Below, piece by piece: positions 35,578-43,259 of a DNA stretch of 64,000 nt. The notes under the pieces were generated by a model that saw only the letters and a list, made by a program, of their open reading frames with translations, was not told where the DNA came from and searched no databases. Source of the stretch: Lachnospiraceae bacterium (GTDB lineage Bacteria; Bacillota; Clostridia; Lachnospirales; Lachnospiraceae). The number at the start of each line of letters is the position of its first letter. Positions within the stretch are counted from its first letter, which is position 1. The stretch covers positions 62,001 to 126,000 of the forward strand of contig SVDY01000004.1 of the NCBI GenBank assembly GCA_015057665.1. The letters run 5' to 3'. Position numbers and translations under genes: made by a program.

Positions 35578-36321
35578 ATGTTATCTCTTACTTATGATCT
35601 GCACCTTCATTCCTGCCTCTCTCCCTGCGGAGACGACGACATGATTCCTGCCAACATTGCAGGAATGGCTTCCATCATCGGTCTGGATATTATTGCAGTC
35701 ACAGATCACAACTCCTGTAAGAATGTACCTGCAGTCATGGAAGCTGCAGAAGAATATGGCATTACCGTGATTCCCGGTATGGAACTGACCACTGCAGAAG
35801 AAGTACATGTAGTATGTCTGTTTGAGACATTAGAAGACGCCATGGCTTTTGATGCCTACGTTTACGATCATCTTCTTCCATTCCCGAACAAACCGGATAT
35901 TTTCGGACAGCAGCAGATCTATAATTCTACAGACCAGGTTCTTGGTGAAGTGGAATATCTCTTAATTAATGCGACAGATATTTCTTTTGACGAAGTATAT
36001 GAGCTGGTCGCTTCTTACAATGGTATTATGATTCCTGCCCATGTGGACAAAGATACCACAAGCCTTCTGTCCAACTTAGGTTTTATTCCGCCGGACAGCC
36101 GTTTCACCTGTGCCGAGGTGAAGAATCTTACAAAGCTGGATGCTCTTAAAGAGAAACATCCTTACCTAAACCAGTGTAAGATCATCTCAAACTCGGATGC
36201 CCACTACCTGGAACAGATCAACGAACCGGTAAACCGGCTTCATGTCAAGAGCCGGAACATCCGTGATATTTTGAATGCTCTTGTAAGCGGAAGCCATTAT
36301 GATCCATTTATCAATGACTAA
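35578..36321 (+). CDS. PHP-domain phosphoesterase
   Basis: 247 residues. PHP metal-binding motifs are visible: YDLHLHSCLSP (HxH), AVTDHNSCKN (DH), GMELTTAEEVHVVCLF (E, H), IPAHVDK and NSDAHYLE (DxH). PHP proteins hydrolyse phosphoesters such as histidinol phosphate or nucleotides; those linked to hydrogenase loci have no assigned substrate. The region before the ATG lacks a clear ribosome binding site, so translation may be coupled to the gene 21 bp upstream. Last gene of the operon, followed by a strong terminator. Confidence 0.9.
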   Translation: MLSLTYDLHLHSCLSPCGDDDMIPANIAGMASIIGLDIIAVTDHNSCKNVPAVMEAAEEYGITVIPGMELTTAEEVHVVCLFETLEDAMAFDAYVYDHLLPFPNKPDIFGQQQIYNSTDQVLGEVEYLLINATDISFDEVYELVASYNGIMIPAHVDKDTTSLLSNLGFIPPDSRFTCAEVKNLTKLDALKEKHPYLNQCKIISNSDAHYLEQINEPVNRLHVKSRNIRDILNALVSGSHYDPFIND

Positions 36322-36326
36322 AAAGA

Positions 36327-36365
36327 AAGACGGGATGCTGCAAAACATCCCGTCTTGTTATTTTT
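36327..36365 (+). terminator. Strong Rho-independent terminator
   Basis: 11-bp perfect stem AAGACGGGATG / CATCCCGTCTT, 8-nt loop, followed by TGTTATTTTT. Ends the plus-strand operon; it also faces folA from the other strand. Confidence 0.93.
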
Positions 36366-36382
36366 CTTAACAATATGTGAGG

Positions 36383-36877
36383 CTACTTATTTACTCTTCT
36401 ATATTTATTAAAGAAATATTCAATACTGAAAAATGTCTCTTCTTCTCCCTCTTCGTACATCTCCCAGTCTTCCATCTCATCAAGATTTGGGAAATAACGA
36501 TCCGCCTGATATTCGTAATCAATGCGTGTTACGTATGCTTCTTTGCAGTATGGAAGAAGCTCTCTGTAAATGCTTTCTCCTCCCACTACATAGACCTGTT
36601 TGTCAGGATAGTTTTTCAGTTCTTCTAACAATTCCTCTGTATTGTGAACAATTACACAACCTTTTGCCTGATAATCCGGGTTCTGCGTCATGACAATGTT
36701 CACTCTGTTTGGAAGAGGCTGGGCATTCGGAAAGCTTTCCAACGTCTTTCTTCCCATAACGATCACATTACCTGTTGTCAGTTTACGAAACATCTTCATA
36801 TCATTTGGAATTTTAACTAACAGGTCACCTTTATAACCGATGGCCCAGTTTTTGTCTGCAGATAATACAGCAATCAT
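36383..36877 (-). CDS. folA: Dihydrofolate reductase
   Basis: 164 residues from the ATG at 36877, preceded by AAGGAG. Family signatures: MIAVLSADKNWAIGYKGDLLVKIPNDMKMF, VIVMGRKTLESFP, VYVVGGESIYRELLPYC and RIDYEYQADRYFP. It reduces dihydrofolate with NADPH, regenerating the product of thymidylate synthase encoded just upstream (62 bp). An in-frame extension to 36943 has no family similarity. Confidence 0.97.
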   Translation of the reverse strand: MIAVLSADKNWAIGYKGDLLVKIPNDMKMFRKLTTGNVIVMGRKTLESFPNAQPLPNRVNIVMTQNPDYQAKGCVIVHNTEELLEELKNYPDKQVYVVGGESIYRELLPYCKEAYVTRIDYEYQADRYFPNLDEMEDWEMYEEGEEETFFSIEYFFNKYRRVNK

Positions 36878-36939
36878 ATTTTTTCTCCTTATTCGTTTTT
36901 TCTCCCCGCCGTGCCATCTCGATTTCGCTTTGCTGTTGA

Positions 36940-37788
36940 TCAAATAGCAATCGGGATATCTTTAATCTGTGGTCCGGCCTGATAATCTTCGATTGTAAAA
37001 TCATCCACTGTAAAGTCATAGAAATTCTTTACTTCCGGATTGATCTTTACGATCGGTGCCGGGTAAGTCGGACGCTTGATCAGCTCTTCAATAATCGGAA
37101 CATGTCTGTCATAAATATGAGCATCTGCAATGACATGAACCAGTTCGCCTGGTTTCATATCACTTACCTGGGCAAACATATAGACAAGAGCTGCATACTG
37201 AACTACATTCCAGTTATTTGCTGCAAGAATATCCTGAGAACGCTGATTTAAAATAGCATTTAATACGAGACGCCCGTCTGTTTCGTCCTTTGTCACGTTA
37301 AAAGTCATGCTGTATGCACATGGATAGAGATTCATCTCGTGAAGATCTTCATGAACGTAGATATTTGTCATAATTCTTCTGCTATATGGATTGTTTTTAA
37401 GATCGTAGAGAACACGGTCAACCTGATCCATCATACCCTCTTTGTACTGGTGTTTTACACCGAGCTGATACCCATAGGCTTTTCCAATAGAACCATCCTC
37501 ATCTGCCCATTCATCCCAGATTTTGCTTTTTAAATCTTTTATATTGTTGGACTTCTTCTGCCAGATCCAGAGAATCTCATCGATAGCAGATTTAATATAG
37601 GTTTTTCTTAAAGTAATGGCCGGAAATTCTCTGGATAAATCATAGCGGTTTACCACACCGAATTTCTTAATGGTATATGCTTTCTCTCCGTCCGGCCAGA
37701 CAGGGCGGACTTTCTCACCTTTCGTATCGATGCCGCTTGCAAGAATGTCTTTACACATATCGATAAATAATGTATCTGCGTAACTCAT
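36940..37788 (-). CDS. thyA: Thymidylate synthase
   Basis: 282 residues from the ATG at 37788 (AAGGAGG upstream). It makes dTMP from dUMP and methylene-tetrahydrofolate. Catalytic Cys in LYPCAYSMTFNV; Asn/His motifs QRSQDILAANNWNVVQYA and HVIADAHIYDRHVPI. An in-frame upstream extension to 37938 reads into the 3' part of the RNase P RNA and is rejected. Forms a pair with folA. Confidence 0.97.
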   Translation of the reverse strand: MSYADTLFIDMCKDILASGIDTKGEKVRPVWPDGEKAYTIKKFGVVNRYDLSREFPAITLRKTYIKSAIDEILWIWQKKSNNIKDLKSKIWDEWADEDGSIGKAYGYQLGVKHQYKEGMMDQVDRVLYDLKNNPYSRRIMTNIYVHEDLHEMNLYPCAYSMTFNVTKDETDGRLVLNAILNQRSQDILAANNWNVVQYAALVYMFAQVSDMKPGELVHVIADAHIYDRHVPIIEELIKRPTYPAPIVKINPEVKNFYDFTVDDFTIEDYQAGPQIKDIPIAI

Positions 37789-37849
37789 GGAATATTCCTC
37801 CTTATAATTTACTACATGAATATTCCATAGGAAATTCCATGCATTGAAA

Positions 37850-37881
37850 AAGGAAGCATATACGTAATTATGTGCTTCCTT
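37850..37881 (-). terminator. Terminator of the RNase P RNA gene
   Basis: AAGGAAGCA / TGCTTCCTT stem, 14-nt loop, T-run on the minus strand, directly after the 3' end of rnpB. Confidence 0.85.
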
Positions 37882-37892
37882 TGCTGTCAAAA

Positions 37893-38245
37893 AGTATGCG
37901 AGCCTGACGATAAGCCGGGTTATGTCGCGAATGATCATCTATCTCTTCCTGCTGTTGCCAACAGGCTTTAGCGGCCAACCTGGAGAAACTCGGGCCAAGC
38001 TATACTCTCCTATCCGGCCTTGCTTCGGATGGGGTTTACAGGGACGCCTTCTGTTACCAGAAGACCGGTAAGCTCTTACCTCACCTTTCCACCCTTACCA
38101 GACGAATCTGGCGGTATATTTCTGTTGCACTTTCCTTGGAGTCACCTCCACCGGACGTTATCCGGCATCCTGCCCTGTGAAGCCCGGACTTTCCTCACCG
38201 CCTCCCTTTCGTCTGAGACGGCGCGATCATTTATCGGACTCGCGC
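37893..38245 (-). ncRNA. rnpB: RNase P RNA
   Basis: Minus-strand sequence carries the conserved RNase P core: GAGGAAAGTCCGGGCTTC (P4 5' side region) followed by ACAGGGCAGGATGCCGG, a GTGCAACAGAAA segment (J11/12-P12 region), GGTAAGGGTGGAAAGGTG, and the 3' CGACATAACCCGGCTTAT. It is the catalytic RNA that matures tRNA 5' ends. Length ~350 nt fits. 5' end inferred from the promoter, 3' end from complementarity of the CATAACCCGG segment with CCGG near the start; both are good to within a few nt. Confidence 0.96.
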
Positions 38246-38250
38246 TCCTA

Positions 38251-38279
38251 ATTGTATCAGAGTTTGTTTTACAAGTCAA
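38251..38279 (-). promoter_or_regulatory. rnpB promoter
   Basis: TTGACT, 17-nt spacer, TACAAT on the minus strand; near-consensus as expected for a highly expressed stable RNA. Confidence 0.9.
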
Positions 38280-38311
38280 ATCCTTCTTCTATTTAAAGAA
38301 ACCGTATTCTT

Positions 38312-39985
38312 TTATTTAAAGAAACAGCTTCCACCGATAAATTCTCTGAGAACAGAATTATTTGGCACAGTTGCACTGTCTGTACCGACGAAGTAGGACA
38401 GGAATTTCAGCAGTCTCTTCGCCTGAATGCCTTCCGGTGTATTCGGATCCACCTGGAATAAAAGAGGCTGGGCATACTGTTTTAAAATACTAATCTCGTA
38501 TATCAATGAAGAATTAAACATCACATCCGCTTCTTCCTGATATGGGAAAATGTTCTTTTCCTCCCCGGCACGTACAGAAGACCACATACCGATGGTCTTC
38601 TCCGGAGAAGCGCCTCTTCCCACCACATCGCGGGTCATACGACGGAGCAGTCTTCCATCTGTTGCCGCAATACTGTTATGTGCATCTACGTTAATAGACG
38701 TCATGGCGCTGATGTAAATCTTGAATTTATCTTCCTTTGGAATCTTGTATGTAGCACGCTCATTAAGACCGTGAATTCCTTCGATTACAAGAATCCCTTT
38801 CTCTCCAAGCTTTAAAGTGTTGCCTTTATACTCCCTGAGTCCTGTCAGAAAGTTAAACGTCGGCATGGCAACTTCTTTCCCTGCCAATAAAGCAAGAATA
38901 TCCCGATTCAAAACTTCGATATCTACTGTCTCCAGAGCTTCAAAGTCATATTTTCCTGTTTTGGGATCAATGGGCGTATTGACACGGTCTACAAAATAAT
39001 CATCCATAGCAATCGGATGAGGTTCCAATCCATGAGCCGAAAGCTGAATAGAAAGCCTATGGGAAAAGCTTGTTTTTCCGGAAGAAGAAGGACCTGCTAT
39101 AAGAACAACCTTCTTACCGGATTCGGCAATCTCATCGGCAATCTCACCGATACGTTTCTCCATCAGAGCCTCCTGCACAAGAATCAGGTTCTGCATCTTT
39201 CCTTCCGCGATACACTGATTCAGATCCCCAACTGTGGCCACCTTCATGGTCTTTGCCCAGTCTTTGGACTGTTCTAAAATTTCAAAAAGTTTAGGGCGGT
39301 CAATAAATGTATCTTCCTCCCAGCGTCCTTCTCTCATACTTTCCTCGGAAGGAAGATGCAAAAGAAAACCATCCCGATAAGCTTCCAGTCCGAGAATCTT
39401 TACATACCCCGTAGATGGCGCCATATATCCATAGAAATAATCTGCGTAATCATCTAAAAAATATACATTCATGTGGGAGTGAACACGAAAACGAAGCATT
39501 TCCTTTAATTCCTTCGCCCTTCTTGGAGAAAAATACCGATCCACTTCGTCGCTGGCCACATGATTCTTCACGATTCTTAAATCAAGCCCAATCAGTTCCC
39601 TCATGCGTACTTCCACTTTGTCTAGCACATCACCGGAAAATATCTTCCCGTTACTGCATTCACAGTACACACTGCTTCCAAGCACATGGCGGAATTCAAT
39701 ATTGTCTTCTGCTTCTCTTCCTAAAATATCTTTAAAAGCTTTCAGCATGATCAGGCAGGCACTGCGGCGGAAAGCCATATAGCCGTTAGTAGAGCTGATC
39801 TGTTTAAATTCAACCCTTGTGTAATCTTCTACCTTCTTATAAAGTTCAGACAGTTTTCCATCTACTTCTGCCAGAATAATCCGATTTCCATCCTCTTTAT
39901 CAAAATCCTTTGCCAGCTCTTCTAAAGTTCTATTTTTATCTACAAAAAACTTTCTTCCATCAATAAACACTCTGCATAACTCCAT
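38312..39985 (-). CDS. Nucleoside (uridine) kinase with TGS-like and ThrRS-like N-terminus
   Basis: 557 residues. The N-terminus resembles the TGS domain (VFIDGRKFFVDKNRTLEELAKDF) and a tRNA-synthetase second additional domain (FRHVLGSSVYCECSNG, VKNHVASDEVDRYF). The C-terminal half is a Udk/PRK-type P-loop kinase: GPSSSGKTSFSHRLS near 295, DDYFVDR, and IEGIHGLNE. Known in Firmicutes as 'nucleoside kinase'; likely phosphorylates uridine/cytidine in pyrimidine salvage. GAAAGGATG precedes the ATG. A ~600-bp structured element separates it from nif3. Confidence 0.88.
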   Translation of the reverse strand: MELCRVFIDGRKFFVDKNRTLEELAKDFDKEDGNRIILAEVDGKLSELYKKVEDYTRVEFKQISSTNGYMAFRRSACLIMLKAFKDILGREAEDNIEFRHVLGSSVYCECSNGKIFSGDVLDKVEVRMRELIGLDLRIVKNHVASDEVDRYFSPRRAKELKEMLRFRVHSHMNVYFLDDYADYFYGYMAPSTGYVKILGLEAYRDGFLLHLPSEESMREGRWEEDTFIDRPKLFEILEQSKDWAKTMKVATVGDLNQCIAEGKMQNLILVQEALMEKRIGEIADEIAESGKKVVLIAGPSSSGKTSFSHRLSIQLSAHGLEPHPIAMDDYFVDRVNTPIDPKTGKYDFEALETVDIEVLNRDILALLAGKEVAMPTFNFLTGLREYKGNTLKLGEKGILVIEGIHGLNERATYKIPKEDKFKIYISAMTSINVDAHNSIAATDGRLLRRMTRDVVGRGASPEKTIGMWSSVRAGEEKNIFPYQEEADVMFNSSLIYEISILKQYAQPLLFQVDPNTPEGIQAKRLLKFLSYFVGTDSATVPNNSVLREFIGGSCFFK

Positions 39986-40022
39986 ATATTCACATCCTTT
40001 CTACGGTTTCATAACATATAGG

Positions 40023-40324
40023 TTTTGACACGATTTAGTTTTTGAATCGTTTTCATCCCTGGTTTTGATTCTCATCCCAGCTCTGTCAGCAAGAAATACT
40101 AAAACTTGATATCAGAACGGCAGTATGGGATATTATTCATGGCAGCTTTCGTAAAATCGAAAACTCGCTACCTGTTATTATCATTGGATATTGTCTAAGA
40201 GCTCAAACACTCGATTTTACTAGCCCGTTCTGCTATCTTCGTTAAGTATTTCTAAGCTTCCGCCGAATGGTCTGAAAACCAAAAACAGGGATGGAAACGA
40301 TTTCTAATTACTGTATAAAACAGT
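40023..40324 (+). repeat. Left copy of the inverted structured pair (hairpin 1)
   Basis: Main stems: CATCCCTG (40054-40061) with CAGGGATG (40286-40293); AGAAATACT (40092-40100) with AGTATTTCT (40245-40253); CAGAACGG (40113-40120) with CCGTTCTG (40225-40232); GTAAAATCGA (40151-40160) with TCGATTTTAC (40211-40220). The 50-nt apex carries GGATATTGTCT. Confidence 0.7.
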
Positions 40325-40625
40325 GCATTAATTTTAAAAACTTAATATCGGTTCCGTGTATTCTTTTGAGGTTTATGACGTTCGGAGAAGTTCTAGATGT
40401 TCTTGACGAAGGGTAAAGGGCGTACAAATAAAATCACATGTTTGAACTCATAGACACTATCCTTGTCATATAACTAAAAGTGAGTTTGTGATTTTATGGA
40501 AACAGCCAAAGACAATATCCATATCTGTAGCCCTTTAAACAAGTCTTAGAACATCTTAACGACGGAGCCGGAAGGAACCACAAAAGAATACACGGGAGCG
40601 ATTCGAGTATAAAATCGTGTCAAAA
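40324..40625 (-). repeat. Right copy of the inverted structured pair (hairpin 2)
   Basis: Read on the minus strand it aligns with the left copy without gaps. Main stems (plus-strand coordinates): CCGTGTATTCTTTTG (40354-40368) with CAAAAGAATACACGG (40581-40595), 15 bp perfect; GATGTTCT (40396-40403) with AGAACATC (40548-40555); AAAGGGC (40415-40421) with GCCCTTT (40530-40536); ATAAAATCACA (40428-40438) with TGTGATTTTAT (40487-40497); AACTCA (40445-40450) with TGAGTT (40481-40486). Confidence 0.7.
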
Positions 40626-40626
40626 A

Positions 40627-41409
40627 CTATAAAACCTGATACGGCATTCCTTCGAAGAAAGGAACCGCCTCCACATCCTCTAAGGACTCTATGTATTCAC
40701 ACAGATGCCCGATAAACACCTGCTCTAATCCGTAATGGCCTGCTTCGATGACAGCAAATCCCATATCCATGCTGTCCAGTCCTTCATGGTGGCCAATATC
40801 TCCTGTGATGAGAACATCTACTTTTTTCTTATCTGCTTCTTTTATCATGCTGCGTCCGGATCCGGGAGATACAGCAGCATATTCTACCATACGGTTAAGA
40901 TCGCCAAATACAAGTACATTGGAAAGGCCGAATGTCTCTTTTACTTTTGCAGCACACTGGGCAAGTGTCATTTTTTCCGGAAGTTTTCCAACCTGGCCGA
41001 TTCCTACCAGACGGTCTTCTATCTCACCCATGACCTCAAATGGTTCCGGATTCACAAGACCCATCTTTGCTCCGCAGATTTCAGCCATGCCGCCGGCAAT
41101 ATCATAGTTGGTGTGCATGGCATAACAGCAGATGCCGTTCTCGGCCATAATAAGAACTTTATCGCCAATGAAGCTGTCATCATTTACCTGTTTCATTGCA
41201 GAAAAAATCATAGGATGATGAGTCAGGATCATATCTGCACCAATCTCCACAGCTTTCTCTACTGCTTTTTTTGTTGCATCAAGAGCAACAAGAACTTTTT
41301 TTACTTCCTTTTCTTTTCTTCCGCAGATGAGTCCGGGATTATCCCACCCACAAGCGTAAGAAGGAGGAGCAAGCTCCTCCAACATTCTAATGATATCTTT
41401 ACATTTCAT
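40627..41409 (-). CDS. Nif3-like dinuclear metal-centre protein (YqfO/GTP cyclohydrolase I type 2 family)
   Basis: 260 residues of the single-domain, short form. Metal-binding motifs: LTHHPMIFSAM (HH), MHTNYDIAGGM, TGDIGHHEGLDSMDMGFAVIEAGHYGLE (HH...E). The family is conserved and binds two metals; function is not settled. It overlaps the trmK stop by 11 bp, a typical trmK-nif3 pair. GGAGAAAG lies upstream within trmK. Confidence 0.93.
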   Translation of the reverse strand: MKCKDIIRMLEELAPPSYACGWDNPGLICGRKEKEVKKVLVALDATKKAVEKAVEIGADMILTHHPMIFSAMKQVNDDSFIGDKVLIMAENGICCYAMHTNYDIAGGMAEICGAKMGLVNPEPFEVMGEIEDRLVGIGQVGKLPEKMTLAQCAAKVKETFGLSNVLVFGDLNRMVEYAAVSPGSGRSMIKEADKKKVDVLITGDIGHHEGLDSMDMGFAVIEAGHYGLEQVFIGHLCEYIESLEDVEAVPFFEGMPYQVL

Positions 41410-42091
41410 AATGATATGCTTTCTCCAATTTTAAAATGCAGGACTTCATTTCCTGTCTTCTTACCTGGGAAGCCTGGGAATCATTGTCATTGAGGCTTTC
41501 CATAATCTTATGATACTTAGTCATCTCCCGTTCCAGATATTCCAGCATAAGAGGAGATTTCTCCCGAAGAAGAATCTCTCCGTATTCATAGAGATATTCT
41601 TCCCCATAATGCTGCTCACCCGGCAGGGCTTTGATGATGAAATAATATTTGCCCTCTTCCTTTACAATCTGTTCCTCCACAATGGCATAGCCATTCTCAT
41701 GAAGAAAATGTCGGACTTTAAAGATTTCTGACTGAGGCTGCAGAATCAATTCCTTACCTGCATTTACTACGTGGATTCCCTTTGTCAGAATATCTGTCAT
41801 CAGTGCACCGCCCATTCCAGCAATGACAATAGAGTCTGCCTCGGAAGGATCCAGCCTTTCCAGACCATTGGAAAGTCTTGTTCCAATCTTATCTGCAAGT
41901 CCATATTCCCTGATATGAGATTCCGCACGGTCGAGAGGCCCCTGGTTCACATCCATGGCGATGGCAGAAGGACAGATTCCTTCCTGAACCAGATAAATGG
42001 GTATGTATCCATGATCTGTACCGATGTCGGCCAGACGGTTTCCTTTTGTCACACCGCTGGCTACGGTCATTAATCTTTTGGACAATTCCAT
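41399..42091 (-). CDS. trmK: tRNA (adenine-22-N1)-methyltransferase
   Basis: 230 residues from the ATG at 42091. SAM motif ADIGTDHGYIPIYLV near residue 24, then AMDVNQGPLDRAESHI, IVIAGMGGALM and LQPQSEIFKVRHFLHENGY, with a C-terminal coiled-coil, as in TrmK/YqfN. Methylates N1 of A22 in tRNA using SAM. AGGAAGGG lies upstream; an in-frame TTG at 42112 would overlap rpoD. Part of dnaG-rpoD-trmK-nif3. Confidence 0.93.
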   Translation of the reverse strand: MELSKRLMTVASGVTKGNRLADIGTDHGYIPIYLVQEGICPSAIAMDVNQGPLDRAESHIREYGLADKIGTRLSNGLERLDPSEADSIVIAGMGGALMTDILTKGIHVVNAGKELILQPQSEIFKVRHFLHENGYAIVEEQIVKEEGKYYFIIKALPGEQHYGEEYLYEYGEILLREKSPLMLEYLEREMTKYHKIMESLNDNDSQASQVRRQEMKSCILKLEKAYHYEM

Positions 42092-42104
42092 GTTCTCACC
42101 CTTC

Positions 42105-43217
42105 CTAGTCAAGGAAATCTTTTAATTTACGGCTGCGGCTTGGATGACGTAACTTGCGGAGAGCTTTCGCTTCGATCTGACGGATACGTTCACGTGTTAC
42201 GTTAAATTCCTTACCAACTTCTTCAAGAGTTCTTGCTTTGCCATCTTCTAAACCAAAACGTAAGCAGAGAACTTTCTGCTCTCTTTCTGTAAGTGTTCCA
42301 AGAACTTCCACAAGCTGTTCTTTTAATAAAGTAAATGCAGCTGCTTCTGCAGGTACAGGAACATTTTCATCCTGAATAAAGTCGCCAAGGTGGCTGTCTT
42401 CTTCTTCACCAATTGGTGTTTCTAAAGATACAGGTTCCTGAGAAATCTTTAAGATTTCACGCACTCTGTCTACAGGCATATTCATCTCTTCTGCAATTTC
42501 TTCCGGAGATGGTTCTCTTCCAAGTTCCTGTAAAAGCTGTCTGGATACACGGATCAACTTGTTGATCGTCTCTACCATATGAACCGGGATACGGATTGTT
42601 CTCGCCTGGTCAGCGATCGCTCTTGTAATTGCCTGACGGATCCACCATGTTGCATATGTGGAGAATTTGTAACCTTTATGATAGTCAAATTTCTCAACCG
42701 CTTTAATAAGACCTAAGTTACCTTCCTGAATTAAATCAAGGAATAACATACCACGGCCTACATATCTCTTGGCAATACTTACTACGAGACGTAAGTTTGC
42801 TTCTGCAAGCTTTTTCTTGGCTGCTTCGTCGCCTTCTTCCATTCTCTGAGCAAGTTCGATTTCTTCCTCTGCAGATAACAGAGGTACTTTACCGATCTCT
42901 TTTAAATACATACGCACCGGATCTTCAATGCTTACGCCTTCTAAGGCAGAAGTCATCTCCGCATCAATGTCAATATCGTCTTCGATATCGGCAAGATCAG
43001 CAATATCAGCGTCGTCATCGTCATCCTGTGGGATTGTGAGAATGTCTACGCCATTCTGTTCTAAATATTCATAAATTACTTCTATCTTCTCTGTGGACAG
43101 CTCCATGTCACTGAAAAACTGGTTGATTTCTGTATACTCCAGTACATTTTTCTTCTTCTTTGCCACATCAAGAAGCTGTTTCAGTTTTTCATTAAATCGC
43201 AGCATTGCTTCATCCAT
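42105..43217 (-). CDS. rpoD: Primary sigma factor RpoD (sigma A)
   Basis: 370 residues. Region 1.1-like start ([25 protein letters not shown]), acidic stretch, region 1.2 ([16 protein letters not shown]), region 2 ([39 protein letters not shown], then [19 protein letters not shown]), region 3, and region 4 with the recognition helix ([40 protein letters not shown]). Directs RNA polymerase to TTGACA/TATAAT promoters, consistent with the promoters noted in this window. Follows dnaG by 42 bp. Confidence 0.98.
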   Translation of the reverse strand: MDEAMLRFNEKLKQLLDVAKKKKNVLEYTEINQFFSDMELSTEKIEVIYEYLEQNGVDILTIPQDDDDDADIADLADIEDDIDIDAEMTSALEGVSIEDPVRMYLKEIGKVPLLSAEEEIELAQRMEEGDEAAKKKLAEANLRLVVSIAKRYVGRGMLFLDLIQEGNLGLIKAVEKFDYHKGYKFSTYATWWIRQAITRAIADQARTIRIPVHMVETINKLIRVSRQLLQELGREPSPEEIAEEMNMPVDRVREILKISQEPVSLETPIGEEEDSHLGDFIQDENVPVPAEAAAFTLLKEQLVEVLGTLTEREQKVLCLRFGLEDGKARTLEEVGKEFNVTRERIRQIEAKALRKLRHPSRSRKLKDFLD

Positions 43218-43259
43218 GTTTCTTCCATCCTTCCATCACTAAGTTCTATTTTAACCAGA

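Larger units (their letters stand above)
40023..40625. ncRNA. Candidate large structured RNA or fold-back element made of two inverted homologous copies
   Basis: No ORF of note on either strand. Outer arms TTTTGACACGATTT (40023-40036) and AAATCGTGTCAAAA (40612-40625) are perfect complements, with a further GAATCG/CGATTC. Inside are two long hairpins, about 40048-40299 and 40349-40600, and a small central stem ACTGT/ACAGT (40310-40324). The whole is dyad-symmetric about 40324: matching positions sum to 80648 with no gaps. The two halves are only ~60% identical by hand count, but many differences in the stems are compensated. It begins at the nif3 stop and ends ~37 bp before the nucleoside-kinase start. 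Transcribed strand not known; no rRNA, tRNA or riboswitch motif recognised. Confidence 0.6.

Noticed and set aside
37789-37938. In-frame N-terminal extension of thymidylate synthase
   Set aside because: It reads through the terminator and into the 3' end of RNase P RNA; the ATG at 37788 has AAGGAGG and gives the normal length.
39986-40626. Nucleoside-kinase promoter inside the structured element
   Set aside because: TTGACA appears in the arm on the minus strand but no -10 lies at a proper distance (TATACT is only 6 nt away), so it was not called.
40735-41493. Long open frame on the plus strand across nif3/trmK
   Set aside because: Antisense shadow of two clearly conserved minus-strand genes, with no recognisable domain.
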